The notes beneath the pieces are model-generated. The model worked only from the letters and a program-made list of their open reading frames with translations. It did no database searches and was not told the DNA's origin. The position numbers and the translations under genes were made by a program. DNA of 41,818 bases from Patescibacteria group bacterium (GTDB lineage: Bacteria > Patescibacteriota > Minisyncoccia > Minisyncoccales > RBG-13-36-15): positions 1-41,818 of the forward strand of contig JACZRI010000007.1 in the NCBI GenBank assembly GCA_022574775.1. Reading direction: 5' to 3'. Positions within the stretch are counted from its first letter, which is position 1; each line of letters opens with the position of its first letter. This document shows, piece by piece, positions 28,268 to 36,599 of the stretch.

Positions 28268-30004
28268 ATGTCTGACAAAAAGGCTACGGAGGGTAAACAA
28301 AAAATAGATACAATTAGGCACTCGCTTGCACATATAATGGCGGCTGCGATCCAGGAATTATTTCCTGGAACAAAGTTTGGAATTGGACCGGTTATTAAAA
28401 ATGGCTTTTATTATGACTTTGATCTAAAAAATGGTTTGGCTTCAGATGATTTGCCAAAAACTGAGGCGAAAATGAGAGAATTTATTAAACAAGATATTGC
28501 TTTCAAAAAGAAATTAATTTCAAAAAAGGAAACTGAGAGAATTTTTAAAAATCAACCCTATAAATTAGAGTTGATAAAAGAAGTGCCAGGAAAGAAAGTA
28601 TCCACATATGAATCAGGTAAGTTTTTAGATCTTTGTTTGGGACCTCATGTAAAATCCACTAAAGAAATTCCTCCAGATTCCTTCAAATTAACAAAAATTG
28701 CAGGAGCTTACTGGCGAGGATCTGAAAAAAACCCTATGCTTACCAGAATTTACGGGGTAGCTTTCGCTAATAAAAAAGAGTTGAATAATTATTTAAGATT
28801 ACAGACAGAAATAGAAAAAAGAAATCATCGAAAATTAGGGACCCAGCTTGATTTATTCAGTTTCCACGAGGTATCGCCCGGGGCTGCTTTCTGGCATCCA
28901 AAAGGAATGATTATAATAAAAGAGCTTGAAAAATGGTGGAGGCAAGAACACGAAAAGAGAGGATATCTGGAAACCTCCACGCCAACAATAGTCAAAAAAG
29001 AATTATTTGAACAATCCGGCCATTGGAAACATTATAAGGAAAATATTTTCACTTTTGATGTAGAAGGGCAAATCTTCGTTTTAAAACCCATGAACTGCCC
29101 AGAGAGTACTATTATTTATTCAAGCAAAATTCGGAGTTATAAAGATTTACCCCTCAGGCTTTCTGAAATTGGTAATTTGTATCGCAATGAACTATCTGGA
29201 GTGCTAGCTGGGCTTTTCCGCGTTAGACAGCTTACTATGGATGACGCCCATATTTATTGTACTCCAGAACAAATCCAAACGGAAATAAAGAATATTTTAA
29301 AATTTATTCAAGAATTTTATCGTTTATTTAAGTTGAATCCTGAATTCAAATTAGCCACACGCCCCGAAAATTATATGGGAGATAAAAAACTTTGGAAAAA
29401 AGCAGAAAAGGCCCTCGAATTTAGTCTCAAACAAAGGAAAATAAAATATGAATTAAAACCAAAAGATGGAGCTTTCTACGGTCCCAAAATAGATGTCCAT
29501 ATTACCGATGCCCTGGAAAGATCCTGGCAAATAGCAACCGTGCAGTTAGACTTCCAAATGCCAGAACGTTTTCAACTCACCTATATTGACCAGAAAGGAA
29601 GAAAAAAAAGACCAGTGATAATCCACCGCGCTATCTTTGGATCTTTTGAAAGATTTATTGGAATTTTACTCGAGCATTACGCAGGAGCTCTTCCCTTGTG
29701 GTTATCTCCTATTCAAATTTGGATAATCCCCGTTGGCTCCCGTCACAAAAAGTATGCAAAAACTCTGAAAGAAAAGCTCTCTGCCTTAAGTATTCGAGTA
29801 GAAACAAAAGATACAGCTGAAACTGTTTCAAAAAAAATCCGAGATGGAGAACTCCAAAAAATACCCTATCTTTTAGTAGTTGGAGATAAAGAAATGGCGA
29901 AAAAAGGGGTTCGGGTAAGAGAAAAAGGTAAGGGAGATATTGGAGTAATGAAATTAAATAAATTTCTGGAAAGAGTTAGAAAAGAGATCAAAGGAAAAAA
30001 ATGA
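28268..30004 (+). CDS. thrS: Threonyl-tRNA synthetase lacking the TGS domain
   Basis: The product charges tRNA-Thr. The N2/SAD editing domain comes first (IDTIRHSLAHIMAAAIQELF, with YESGKFLDLCLGPHV), then the class II core (motif 2 LSEIGNLYRNELSGVLAGLF, motif 3 ending VIIHRAIFGSFERFIGILLE) and the anticodon-binding domain. The N-terminal TGS domain of classical ThrRS is absent. The frame is open from an ATG at 28220, but the added 16 residues come from DNA holding the palindrome AAGGAGGCCCTCCTT, so I prefer ATG 28268. Neither start has a well-placed SD. Confidence 0.94.
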   Translation: MSDKKATEGKQKIDTIRHSLAHIMAAAIQELFPGTKFGIGPVIKNGFYYDFDLKNGLASDDLPKTEAKMREFIKQDIAFKKKLISKKETERIFKNQPYKLELIKEVPGKKVSTYESGKFLDLCLGPHVKSTKEIPPDSFKLTKIAGAYWRGSEKNPMLTRIYGVAFANKKELNNYLRLQTEIEKRNHRKLGTQLDLFSFHEVSPGAAFWHPKGMIIIKELEKWWRQEHEKRGYLETSTPTIVKKELFEQSGHWKHYKENIFTFDVEGQIFVLKPMNCPESTIIYSSKIRSYKDLPLRLSEIGNLYRNELSGVLAGLFRVRQLTMDDAHIYCTPEQIQTEIKNILKFIQEFYRLFKLNPEFKLATRPENYMGDKKLWKKAEKALEFSLKQRKIKYELKPKDGAFYGPKIDVHITDALERSWQIATVQLDFQMPERFQLTYIDQKGRKKRPVIIHRAIFGSFERFIGILLEHYAGALPLWLSPIQIWIIPVGSRHKKYAKTLKEKLSALSIRVETKDTAETVSKKIRDGELQKIPYLLVVGDKEMAKKGVRVREKGKGDIGVMKLNKFLERVRKEIKGKK

Positions 30005-30077
30005 CCAATAGCCAATAACTATGGATTCAGACATTAAATATTTAAGAATTAGACATTAATTAGAAATTAGACAATTT

Positions 30078-31745
30078 ATGGCAGATTTATCCCAACCAAC
30101 CAAGAAATTAATCTCCAGATATCAAGCTTGGCACCAATCTCTCCAAAAAAAAGAAGAGATTCCTGTGCTACACGTGGATGAAGTCGCCAGCAAGGTGGCT
30201 GCTTTTTATGAGAAAATAAGAGGGGTTATTGAATGGAGGGAAGAACATTTATTAAGAAAAACAGCTATTGAGAGAATATTAAAAAGGAGATTGCTTTTAA
30301 TAAAAGAAGGAGAAAAAATTGCTCTTCCTTTTGTTTTGGAATTAATTAGAGGAGGTCATTTCCCGAACGACACGATTGAAGAATCAAAAGTAAAAGAGAT
30401 ACAGAAAATAATAGATAAATATATTTTTATTCTCAAAAATAAACCAAATAGAGCTGAAAAAGAGAAATCCCAGACCAGAGCAAGTTTTGGTGCGGGACCA
30501 ACTCCGCACCGAAATGAAGTTTCTGGTACGGGGCTTCAGCTCTACAACTGGCTTCTAGGAATTGCAGCATGTGAAGTGGAAGAATGCCTTTCTTATCCTT
30601 TAAAAGAAAACGCTCTAATTGAATATATGACGGATATAATGAAAGAACGGATTGTGGTAAAAGAAGGGGCGATTGTTATCGGAGGAATCATGGAAGCAGA
30701 AAAAAATACCCAAATTTATATTGCCTGCCAGAGAGCTCTTTTTAAAATGGATCCTTCTTTAATAAGTTTCCATCTTTTGGAGCAAAAATTCTCAAACTGG
30801 TCTTCACTGACTCAAGAAGAACTGAAAGAGTTAGCCCAAAACATCTATTCTATAAAAGAAGGTGTTGAGATGGATTTAGCTCATCCTTTATCTGAAAAAT
30901 TTTATTCAATCTGCGAAAAATATGATACGCCTTATTTAATTTTAGGGGACATTATTTCGCAAAACCAAGAAAAAGCTGCTGAAGTTCTATCCAATCCAGA
31001 AGAATTGGAAGGCCTTATCACGCAAACCTATCAACAAAGGCTTCAAAAACTAAAAGAAAAAATCAAAAGGGCAGCCATCTACAGCACTATTTCAATTTTT
31101 GTTACCAAAATTCTTTTAGTTTTAGCGGTTGAAGCTCCCTTTGATAAATATATAACCGGCCAATTTGACTATTTAACTTTAGGATTAAATACCTTCATCC
31201 CACCATTTATAATGATGGTTATGATAGCTACCATTCGTTCACCAGCACAGGAAAATCTCCAAAAAGTGATAATGGAATTTATGAAAATAACCAAAGAGAT
31301 AGAAAGAAAGGAAACCTATCAAATAAAAGCCTTGCACAAAATGGGCTTTATAATGAAAAGTGCGTTGTTAATTTTTTATGTCTTTAGTTTCATTATATCT
31401 TTTGGTACTATTATATGGGGACTTCAAAAATTAAATTTCGGTATTCCTTCTATTCTTATATTTCTTCTCTTTATTTCTTTAATTTTATTTACCTCAACCA
31501 GAATTAGACAAAGAGCAAAGGAACTGCATGTAGGAGATGAAAAAGAAAGCATTTTAACCTCCATCTTTGACTTTCTTACCTTACCTCTCGTTCAAGTAGG
31601 AAGATTTATCTCTAAGAAATGGGAGAGATATAATATTTTGGTAGTTTTGTTGAATATTCTCATTGAACTTCCATTCCAGCTTTTCACTGAATTCTTAGAA
31701 CAATGGAGATATTTCTTAAAAGAAAAAAAAGAAGAAATCCACTAA
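30078..31745 (+). CDS. Large membrane protein of unknown function
   Basis: I do not recognise this 555-residue protein. The first 335 residues are helical, charged and probably cytoplasmic. Hydrophobic segments follow at about 336-352 (IYSTISIFVTKILLVLAVEA), 370-388 (NTFIPPFIMMVMIATI), 426-450 (SALLIFYVFSFIISFGTIIW) and 457-473 (IPSILIFLLFISLILFTS), with a further amphipathic region near 520. Residues about 130-154 (SQTRASFGAGPTPHRNEV) are low in helix formers and are encoded by a palindrome (30485-30514). It is spaced 73 bp after thrS by AT-rich DNA. Confidence 0.75.
   Translation: MADLSQPTKKLISRYQAWHQSLQKKEEIPVLHVDEVASKVAAFYEKIRGVIEWREEHLLRKTAIERILKRRLLLIKEGEKIALPFVLELIRGGHFPNDTIEESKVKEIQKIIDKYIFILKNKPNRAEKEKSQTRASFGAGPTPHRNEVSGTGLQLYNWLLGIAACEVEECLSYPLKENALIEYMTDIMKERIVVKEGAIVIGGIMEAEKNTQIYIACQRALFKMDPSLISFHLLEQKFSNWSSLTQEELKELAQNIYSIKEGVEMDLAHPLSEKFYSICEKYDTPYLILGDIISQNQEKAAEVLSNPEELEGLITQTYQQRLQKLKEKIKRAAIYSTISIFVTKILLVLAVEAPFDKYITGQFDYLTLGLNTFIPPFIMMVMIATIRSPAQENLQKVIMEFMKITKEIERKETYQIKALHKMGFIMKSALLIFYVFSFIISFGTIIWGLQKLNFGIPSILIFLLFISLILFTSTRIRQRAKELHVGDEKESILTSIFDFLTLPLVQVGRFISKKWERYNILVVLLNILIELPFQLFTEFLEQWRYFLKEKKEEIH
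30485..30514. repeat. Palindrome inserted in frame in the unknown membrane protein
   Basis: TTTTGGTGCGG and CCGCACCGAAA pair around GACCAACT; CCAGA and CTGG extend the symmetry outward. GC content and the encoded Gly/Thr/Pro-rich peptide differ sharply from the flanking Lys/Glu-rich coding sequence. Confidence 0.65.
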
Positions 31746-31774
31746 TGCAATCCTAATCTACGAATTACATCCTA

Positions 31775-31835
31775 ATATACGAATCATTCATTCGGAGCAT
31801 TCGGATATAATTCGGAACATTCAGATTATATTTTT
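31775..31835. repeat. ATTCGGA direct repeats before the Kazal-domain gene
   Basis: ATTCGGAGCATTCGGATATA and ATTCGGAACATTCAGATT give four spaced copies of ATTCGGA-like words. The family also occurs at 2500-2548. Confidence 0.55.
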
Positions 31836-33302
31836 ATGTCTAACGCAGCCAAACTTTTTATCATCATACTTACTATTGGATTTTTAGGATTGGGTTTTTC
31901 TGTTTTTGCCCAAGACGTAACTGAAGAAGTGGACCTAGATGAAAATATTCAAGCAGAGGATTTAGAGGTTGAAGATCCTCGAATCTTGCCAGATAGTCCA
32001 TTTTACTTCCTAAAAAACTGGGGTAGAGGTATTCGCTCTTTATTTGCCTTCAGCCCCTTAGCCAAGTCTGAATTAAGATCAAGGTTTGCCAATGAAAAAT
32101 TGATAGAAATAAAAAAGATGGTAGAAAAGAAAAAAGGCTTTGAAGCAATTAAAAAAGCAACAGACAGTTATCAAAAAGAAATAGAAAAAATTCGATCTGA
32201 GGCCGCAAAAATCAAAGAAAAAGCAAGAGAAAATCCAAAGGTTGAAAAATTTTTAGACAAATTTATTCACCAGCAAATATTGCATCAAAAACTCCTGCAA
32301 AGATTAGAGAATCAAGTACCAGAACAGGCTTTTGAGAAAATAAAAGAAACCAGAGAACGACACTTGGAAAAGTTTCAAGAGGTTATGTTAAGATTAGAGG
32401 ATAGAAAAGAAAAAATTACTGAAAAACTAAATGACGTTTTGGAGAAACAAAAAGGGAGCCGCTTTAAACACTTCAAAAACTTAGAAATTTTGTTAGAGCT
32501 TGAAGAAAAAGTGCCGGAAAACGCAAAGGAAGCCATAAGAAAAGCTCAGGAAAATTCTCTCACAAGACTGAAAGATAATTTAGAAAATATGTCTCCTGAA
32601 GACCAAGATAAATTCAAGGAGTATTTAGAAAAAATTTCCGGAGAAAAAGAAAAGCATCTGGAAATTATAGAGAATCTCAGATTAGAAGCCAAAGAAATAC
32701 CTTCTGAATTAAGAAAAACATTAGAGGACGAAAGAATAAGAATACTAAAGGAATTAAAAGAAACATTAGAGAAATCATCAAGATTTCCTCTCTGTCCTCG
32801 CCTTGTCTGGATTGATCCGGGATCTTGTACTGCAGGAAGAATAATTATTGAAAGGGATTCTCGGGGCTGTCCTCTAGCCCCAAAATGTGTAATAACGGCT
32901 TCCCCACCCCCATCCCTTCCTCCTGAAGGACAAGTTTGTATCGCATTATTTGATCCGGTCTGTGGGAAAGACGAAAAAACCTATTCCAACGAGTGTTTTG
33001 CAAAAATAGCTAGGGTGGAGGTAGATTATAAAGGAGTGTGTAGAGAATATGAATATTATATTCACGGCACCTTTACTCGCGAGGCAAGCGATGAGAACAT
33101 TAAAGATCTACTGAGAATAGCAGAAAGATTTCAGGCTGGCGCAGGTATTATGGAGAGCTTCCCTATGCAATTTCAAGTTTACCCGCTTATCAACGAGAAT
33201 TGTCCTGAGGTAAGAAGAATTTTGGGTACACGTGAATACATCACCCATTTTAGTGATTGTAGATCAAGACCCACTCAGCCGTCGCCTGGGTTGCGGGAAT
33301 AA
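31836..33302 (+). CDS. Secreted DUF5667-coiled-coil-Kazal protein
   Basis: The 488-residue protein has a signal peptide (MSNAAKLFIIILTIGFLGLG, cleavage near FAQ), then a DUF5667-like segment (LPDSPFYFLKNWGRGIRSLF, about 51-70), about 250 residues of charged coiled coil, a Pro-rich hinge and a Kazal-type protease-inhibitor domain (about 365-400) with CIALFDPVCGKDEKTYSNEC and a closing YKGVC. The last 85 residues carry further cysteines. It is probably surface-exposed on a long stalk; inhibition of serine proteases is a family-level inference. A plus-strand terminator (33355-33381) follows. Confidence 0.85.
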   Translation: MSNAAKLFIIILTIGFLGLGFSVFAQDVTEEVDLDENIQAEDLEVEDPRILPDSPFYFLKNWGRGIRSLFAFSPLAKSELRSRFANEKLIEIKKMVEKKKGFEAIKKATDSYQKEIEKIRSEAAKIKEKARENPKVEKFLDKFIHQQILHQKLLQRLENQVPEQAFEKIKETRERHLEKFQEVMLRLEDRKEKITEKLNDVLEKQKGSRFKHFKNLEILLELEEKVPENAKEAIRKAQENSLTRLKDNLENMSPEDQDKFKEYLEKISGEKEKHLEIIENLRLEAKEIPSELRKTLEDERIRILKELKETLEKSSRFPLCPRLVWIDPGSCTAGRIIIERDSRGCPLAPKCVITASPPPSLPPEGQVCIALFDPVCGKDEKTYSNECFAKIARVEVDYKGVCREYEYYIHGTFTREASDENIKDLLRIAERFQAGAGIMESFPMQFQVYPLINENCPEVRRILGTREYITHFSDCRSRPTQPSPGLRE

Positions 33303-33354
33303 CCAGTAGAGAAAGAACTTTTACCTTAAACCAGCTCAGAGGAATTCTGTTCTT

Positions 33355-33385
33355 AAAAACCTCGTTGAAAGCGAGGTTTTTGAGT
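33355..33385 (+). terminator. Terminator after the Kazal-domain gene
   Basis: AAAACCTCG-loop-CGAGGTTTTT with a run of T. Confidence 0.8.
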
Positions 33386-33419
33386 TAAAAAAAATCGAAA
33401 AATTTGTTAAGATTAAGAT

Positions 33420-34334
33420 ATGGAAAAAACAAAGCCTAAATTAATTGTTATTCTAGGGCAAACAGCTTCCGGAAAAAGCAGTTTGGCGATTAAGCTCGCT
33501 AAAAAATTTGATGGAGAAATTGTTTCTGCTGACTCCCGGCAAATTTATCGAGGAATGGATATTGGGACAGCAAAACTACTCAATCATGAAAGTATCCCCC
33601 ATCACTTGATTGACATCGTGAATCCTGACGAGGAATTTACTCTTGCTGAATACAAGAAAATTGCTGTTAGGAAAATTAACGAAATCCTTGAAAGAGGAAA
33701 AATCCCTTTTTTGGTTGGAGGCACTGGTCTTTATGTTAAAGCGGTTGTTGATAATTTTGGGATTCCAAAAGTTGCCTCTAATAAAGCTTTAAGGAAAAAA
33801 TTAGAAAAGAAACCTACTCAAGAACTTTTTGAAGATTTGAAGCGGTTTGATCCAAAAACAGCAGAAAGTATTGATTCTAAAAATAAAAGAAGGTTAATTC
33901 GGGCCTTGGAGGTAAAAATCTTTTCTGGAGTTTCTTTTGTTTCGGCTAAAAAAATTGCGGATCCCTATTTTAATACATTACAAATTGGAATCAAAATCTC
34001 GCGTGAAAAACTTTATAAAAATATTGACCAAAGAGTAGAAGAACAAATTGAAATGGGGCTAGAATCAGAAGTTAAGAGTATATTTGAAGAGCTCTCTGAA
34101 AAAATAGAAAAAGAAAAGATTTGGTCTTTACCCTCAATGTCTGGAATTTGCTATCAGGAATTTAAAGAATATTTTGAAGCTAAAACAGGGTTAGAGAAAG
34201 TTATTCAAAAAATCAAACTTCACAACCGTCAATATGCAAGGCGCCAGATGACCTGGTTTAAAAGAGACAAAAGGATTCATTGGATTGAAAAGCCAGAAAC
34301 AGCAGAAAAATTAATCTCAGAATTTTTAAGCTGA
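33420..34334 (+). CDS. miaA: tRNA dimethylallyltransferase MiaA
   Basis: The 304-residue enzyme adds the isopentenyl group to A37 of UNN-reading tRNAs. The P-loop is ILGQTASGKSSLAIKLAK, followed by VSADSRQIYRGMDIGTAK, IPHHLIDIVNPDEEFTLAEY and PFLVGGTGLYVKAVVDN. RQYARRQMTWFKRD near the C-terminus completes the family pattern. Length is normal. It is convergent with the small gene ending at 34326; a bidirectional terminator lies at the overlap. Confidence 0.96.
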   Translation: MEKTKPKLIVILGQTASGKSSLAIKLAKKFDGEIVSADSRQIYRGMDIGTAKLLNHESIPHHLIDIVNPDEEFTLAEYKKIAVRKINEILERGKIPFLVGGTGLYVKAVVDNFGIPKVASNKALRKKLEKKPTQELFEDLKRFDPKTAESIDSKNKRRLIRALEVKIFSGVSFVSAKKIADPYFNTLQIGIKISREKLYKNIDQRVEEQIEMGLESEVKSIFEELSEKIEKEKIWSLPSMSGICYQEFKEYFEAKTGLEKVIQKIKLHNRQYARRQMTWFKRDKRIHWIEKPETAEKLISEFLS

Positions 34335-34562
34335 CAAAAAGAGGTCTCTTAGAGACCTCTTGTTTCCAAAAGGACAAAAGGCAGAAGATACTCCCGACCA
34401 AAACTCATAGTTCAATGATTGGTAGAATCGAACTTCATTCGTCATCCGATTCAAGCATAAAATCTGGGGCAATAACGCTACAGCCATCACAGATTCGCTA
34501 AACACAATCAGGAATTCAAGTAAAGAAACTGCTCTTTCTTCCCCCCAAAAACTCTCCTCCAT
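34326..34562 (-). CDS. Small protein of unknown function with one hydrophobic segment
   Basis: The 78-residue frame has a strong AAGGAGG five bases before its ATG and shares a promoter with the zinc-ribbon gene 23 bp upstream. One hydrophobic stretch (about residues 13-38, SLLEFLIVFSESVMAVALLP) could span the membrane. The last 12 codons are made of the bidirectional terminator 34339-34361 and overlap the miaA end by 9 bp. I do not recognise it; the SD and operon context are the main support. Confidence 0.5.
   Translation of the reverse strand: MEESFWGEERAVSLLEFLIVFSESVMAVALLPQILCLNRMTNEVRFYQSLNYEFWSGVSSAFCPFGNKRSLRDLFLSA
34339..34363. terminator. Bidirectional terminator between miaA and the small operon
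   Basis: AAGAGGTCTCT-TAG-AGACCTCTT has A/T runs on both sides, so it can stop both convergent transcripts. Confidence 0.8.
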
Positions 34563-34585
34563 TTTAACCTCCTTTCCTATACTTT

Positions 34586-34801
34586 CTAACCAATTTTTTC
34601 ACCCTGATGAACAGCTACTCTTTTTTTCTTTTTTTCCCTTGCTATCGATATTAATCCTAAGCTTTCTAGAGTTAGATCAGGTACTGTTTCTTCCCAGCCG
34701 CACATATAGCAGCTGAACCATTTACCCGACCAGTGATTTTCAATCGTCACTGTTCCCATTTTTCCACAATGTGGGCAGGCAAATGAACAGACAACATTCA
34801 T
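34586..34801 (-). CDS. Small zinc-ribbon protein
   Basis: The 71-residue protein has two CxxC knuckles, ACPHCGKMGTVTIENHW and FSCYMCGWEETVPDL, a classical zinc ribbon, followed by a basic tail (AREKKKKRVAVHQGEKIG). It may bind nucleic acid. A strong AAAAGGAGG precedes the ATG, and the promoter at 34846-34874 drives it together with the next gene. No specific family is recognised. Confidence 0.7.
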   Translation of the reverse strand: MNVVCSFACPHCGKMGTVTIENHWSGKWFSCYMCGWEETVPDLTLESLGLISIAREKKKKRVAVHQGEKIG

Positions 34802-34845
34802 CTTTCACTCCTCCTTTTCACTTGCTACTTTAAGGGCTATTTCTA

Positions 34846-34874
34846 CTTATATCACCCTCTTTAATTTCTGTCAA
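34846..34874 (-). promoter_or_regulatory. Promoter of the zinc-ribbon/small-protein pair
   Basis: TTGACA (34869-34874) and TATAAG (34846-34851) are 17 bp apart on the minus strand. Confidence 0.7.
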
Positions 34875-34884
34875 ATGTAAAACT

Positions 34885-36486
34885 TTAAGTAATCAACTTT
34901 TTTAAAAAATCAGCTGCTATTTGTGGATCCGCTTTTCCTCTTGATTCCTTCATCACTTGACCAACTAAAAACTGCAAAGTTCCTTCTTTTCCTTTTTTAT
35001 AATCTTTGACTGCTTTCTGGTCTTGAGCAAGAACAACTTTAACAATTTTCTCAATTTCTGCAGTATCGGTTATAAGTTCCAAGCCCTTCTCTTTGATAAT
35101 ATGGGAAGGATCAGCTCCGGTTTGAAACATTTCGTTCAATATCATTTTTGCAATTTTACTTGATATTTTTCCTTCATAAATTAAAGTGATAAATTCGGCA
35201 AAATTTTCCGGTGTAATCAAGAAATCCTTACCACTTACTGAAATTCCTTGGCTTCGACTAAGCTCAGCCGAATGTCTTAAAAGAGCTTGGAGATCAGTTA
35301 AAATATAGTTCGAGGCTAATTTGATTAGTCTCTGAAATTCATTTTCAGATATCTTCGTTTTAAGTTCCACCTCTTTTACCCAATTTCTAAGCTCTGACAT
35401 TACTTTTTCAAAATATTCCCCAAGATCTTTGAAAAAAACCAAAATCTCAATTTCTTCATCTGGAAGCTGGTATTCTTTTTGAAAACGTTCTCTTTTTTGC
35501 TGAGGGAGCTCTGGAATTTCTGATTTAATTCCCTCAATCTCCTTTTTGGTGATATGCAAGACAGGAAGATCGGGTTCTGGAAAATATCTATAGTCATGAG
35601 CTTGTTCTTTTTCTCTTTGTGAAACCGTTACCTCTTTACTATCTGACCAACCCCTGGTTTCTTGAATAATCTTTTTCCCCGATTTTAAAATTTCTGCCTG
35701 TCTCTCAATTTCATAATCTATGGCTTTTTCCACCACTCGTAATGAGTTTAAGTTTTTAATTTCCACTTTTGTTCCCATCTTTGATTGACCAACCTGAATT
35801 CCACTTTTCCCGTCACTATGACTATTAGCACGGATAAGAGATATGTTAACTTCCACTCTTAATTGGCCTTTTTCCATATCAGCATCTGAAACTTTTAAAT
35901 ATCTCAGAATTAACCTTAATTCTTCAGCAAATCTTCGAGCATCAACTGCTGACCTAAAATCAGGATCGGTAACTAATTCCATCAATGGGATTCCTGCCCG
36001 GTTAAAATCAACCAAAGAATAGCTTTCCTTCTCGGGATGAATTAAACGACCAGTATCTTCTTCTAAATGTATCCTTTGAATTCTAATTTTTTTAGGAACT
36101 TGCCTTGCCGCCTTTTGATTAGATTCAAGGCGACCTTGATCCTGTCGAAGAATCGAAGGGTTAATATTTAAAAAACCACCCTTGCAAAGTGGCATATCAT
36201 ATTGACTTATTTGGTAACCCTTAGGAAGATCAGGATAGAAATAATTTTTTCTGTCAAATTTAGAATATTCAGGAATCTGACAGTTAAGAGCTAATCCTGT
36301 CTTTATCACAGATCTAACAGCAATCTTGTTTATCACCGGAAGCGTTCCCGGATGAGCAAGACATATCGGGCATATATTAACATTAGGATGCCTCTCACTT
36401 AAATCATTCGGACAAGAACAGAACATTTTTGACCGTGTATTCAACTCGACGTGGACTTCGAGACCGATTATTGGTTGATAGTTCAT
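34885..36486 (-). CDS. gatB: Asp-tRNA(Asn)/Glu-tRNA(Gln) amidotransferase subunit B
   Basis: The 533-residue GatB kinase-like subunit activates misacylated tRNA for amidation. Landmarks are IGLEVHVELNTRSKMFCSC with the zinc pair CPICLAHPGTLP, SKFDRKNYFYPDLPKGYQIS, RIQRIHLEEDTGRLIH, DFNRAGIPLMELVTDPDF and a C-terminal YqeY-like tail (LQFLVGQVMKESRGKADPQI). It is about 55 residues longer than typical GatB because of extra stretches at about 110-130, 219-237 and 403-421. The first and third are encoded by palindromic repeat DNA. gatA and gatC are not in the window. Confidence 0.95.
   Translation of the reverse strand: MNYQPIIGLEVHVELNTRSKMFCSCPNDLSERHPNVNICPICLAHPGTLPVINKIAVRSVIKTGLALNCQIPEYSKFDRKNYFYPDLPKGYQISQYDMPLCKGGFLNINPSILRQDQGRLESNQKAARQVPKKIRIQRIHLEEDTGRLIHPEKESYSLVDFNRAGIPLMELVTDPDFRSAVDARRFAEELRLILRYLKVSDADMEKGQLRVEVNISLIRANSHSDGKSGIQVGQSKMGTKVEIKNLNSLRVVEKAIDYEIERQAEILKSGKKIIQETRGWSDSKEVTVSQREKEQAHDYRYFPEPDLPVLHITKKEIEGIKSEIPELPQQKRERFQKEYQLPDEEIEILVFFKDLGEYFEKVMSELRNWVKEVELKTKISENEFQRLIKLASNYILTDLQALLRHSAELSRSQGISVSGKDFLITPENFAEFITLIYEGKISSKIAKMILNEMFQTGADPSHIIKEKGLELITDTAEIEKIVKVVLAQDQKAVKDYKKGKEGTLQFLVGQVMKESRGKADPQIAADFLKKLIT
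35250..35280. repeat. Palindromic repeat inserted in frame in gatB (site 3)
   Basis: The minus strand reads TTCGGCTGAGCTTAGTCGAA, a 10-bp self-complementary word with two wobbles, matching the CTGAG..TCGAAG intergenic repeat. It encodes the AELSRS part of an insertion at residues 403-421. Confidence 0.65.
36101..36160. repeat. Palindromic repeat inserted in frame in gatB (site 1)
   Basis: Inverted repeats TCAAGGCGACCTTGA (36125-36139) and CGCCTT/AAGGCG occur with CTTCGACAGGATC on the minus strand, the same theme as CTTCGGCAGGCTC at 8795. It encodes about 20 residues (110-130) between two strands of GatB where the family has a short turn. Confidence 0.7.
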
Positions 36487-36599
36487 ATTTTTATTCTAAC
36501 AAATTCAAGTAAAGAAAAAAGCCCAGAACTAAAACAAAGCATGGTTCAAGGCGCAGCCTTTGAAAAATCAGGATATTTTCAACCTACTACCTTTCCTTT

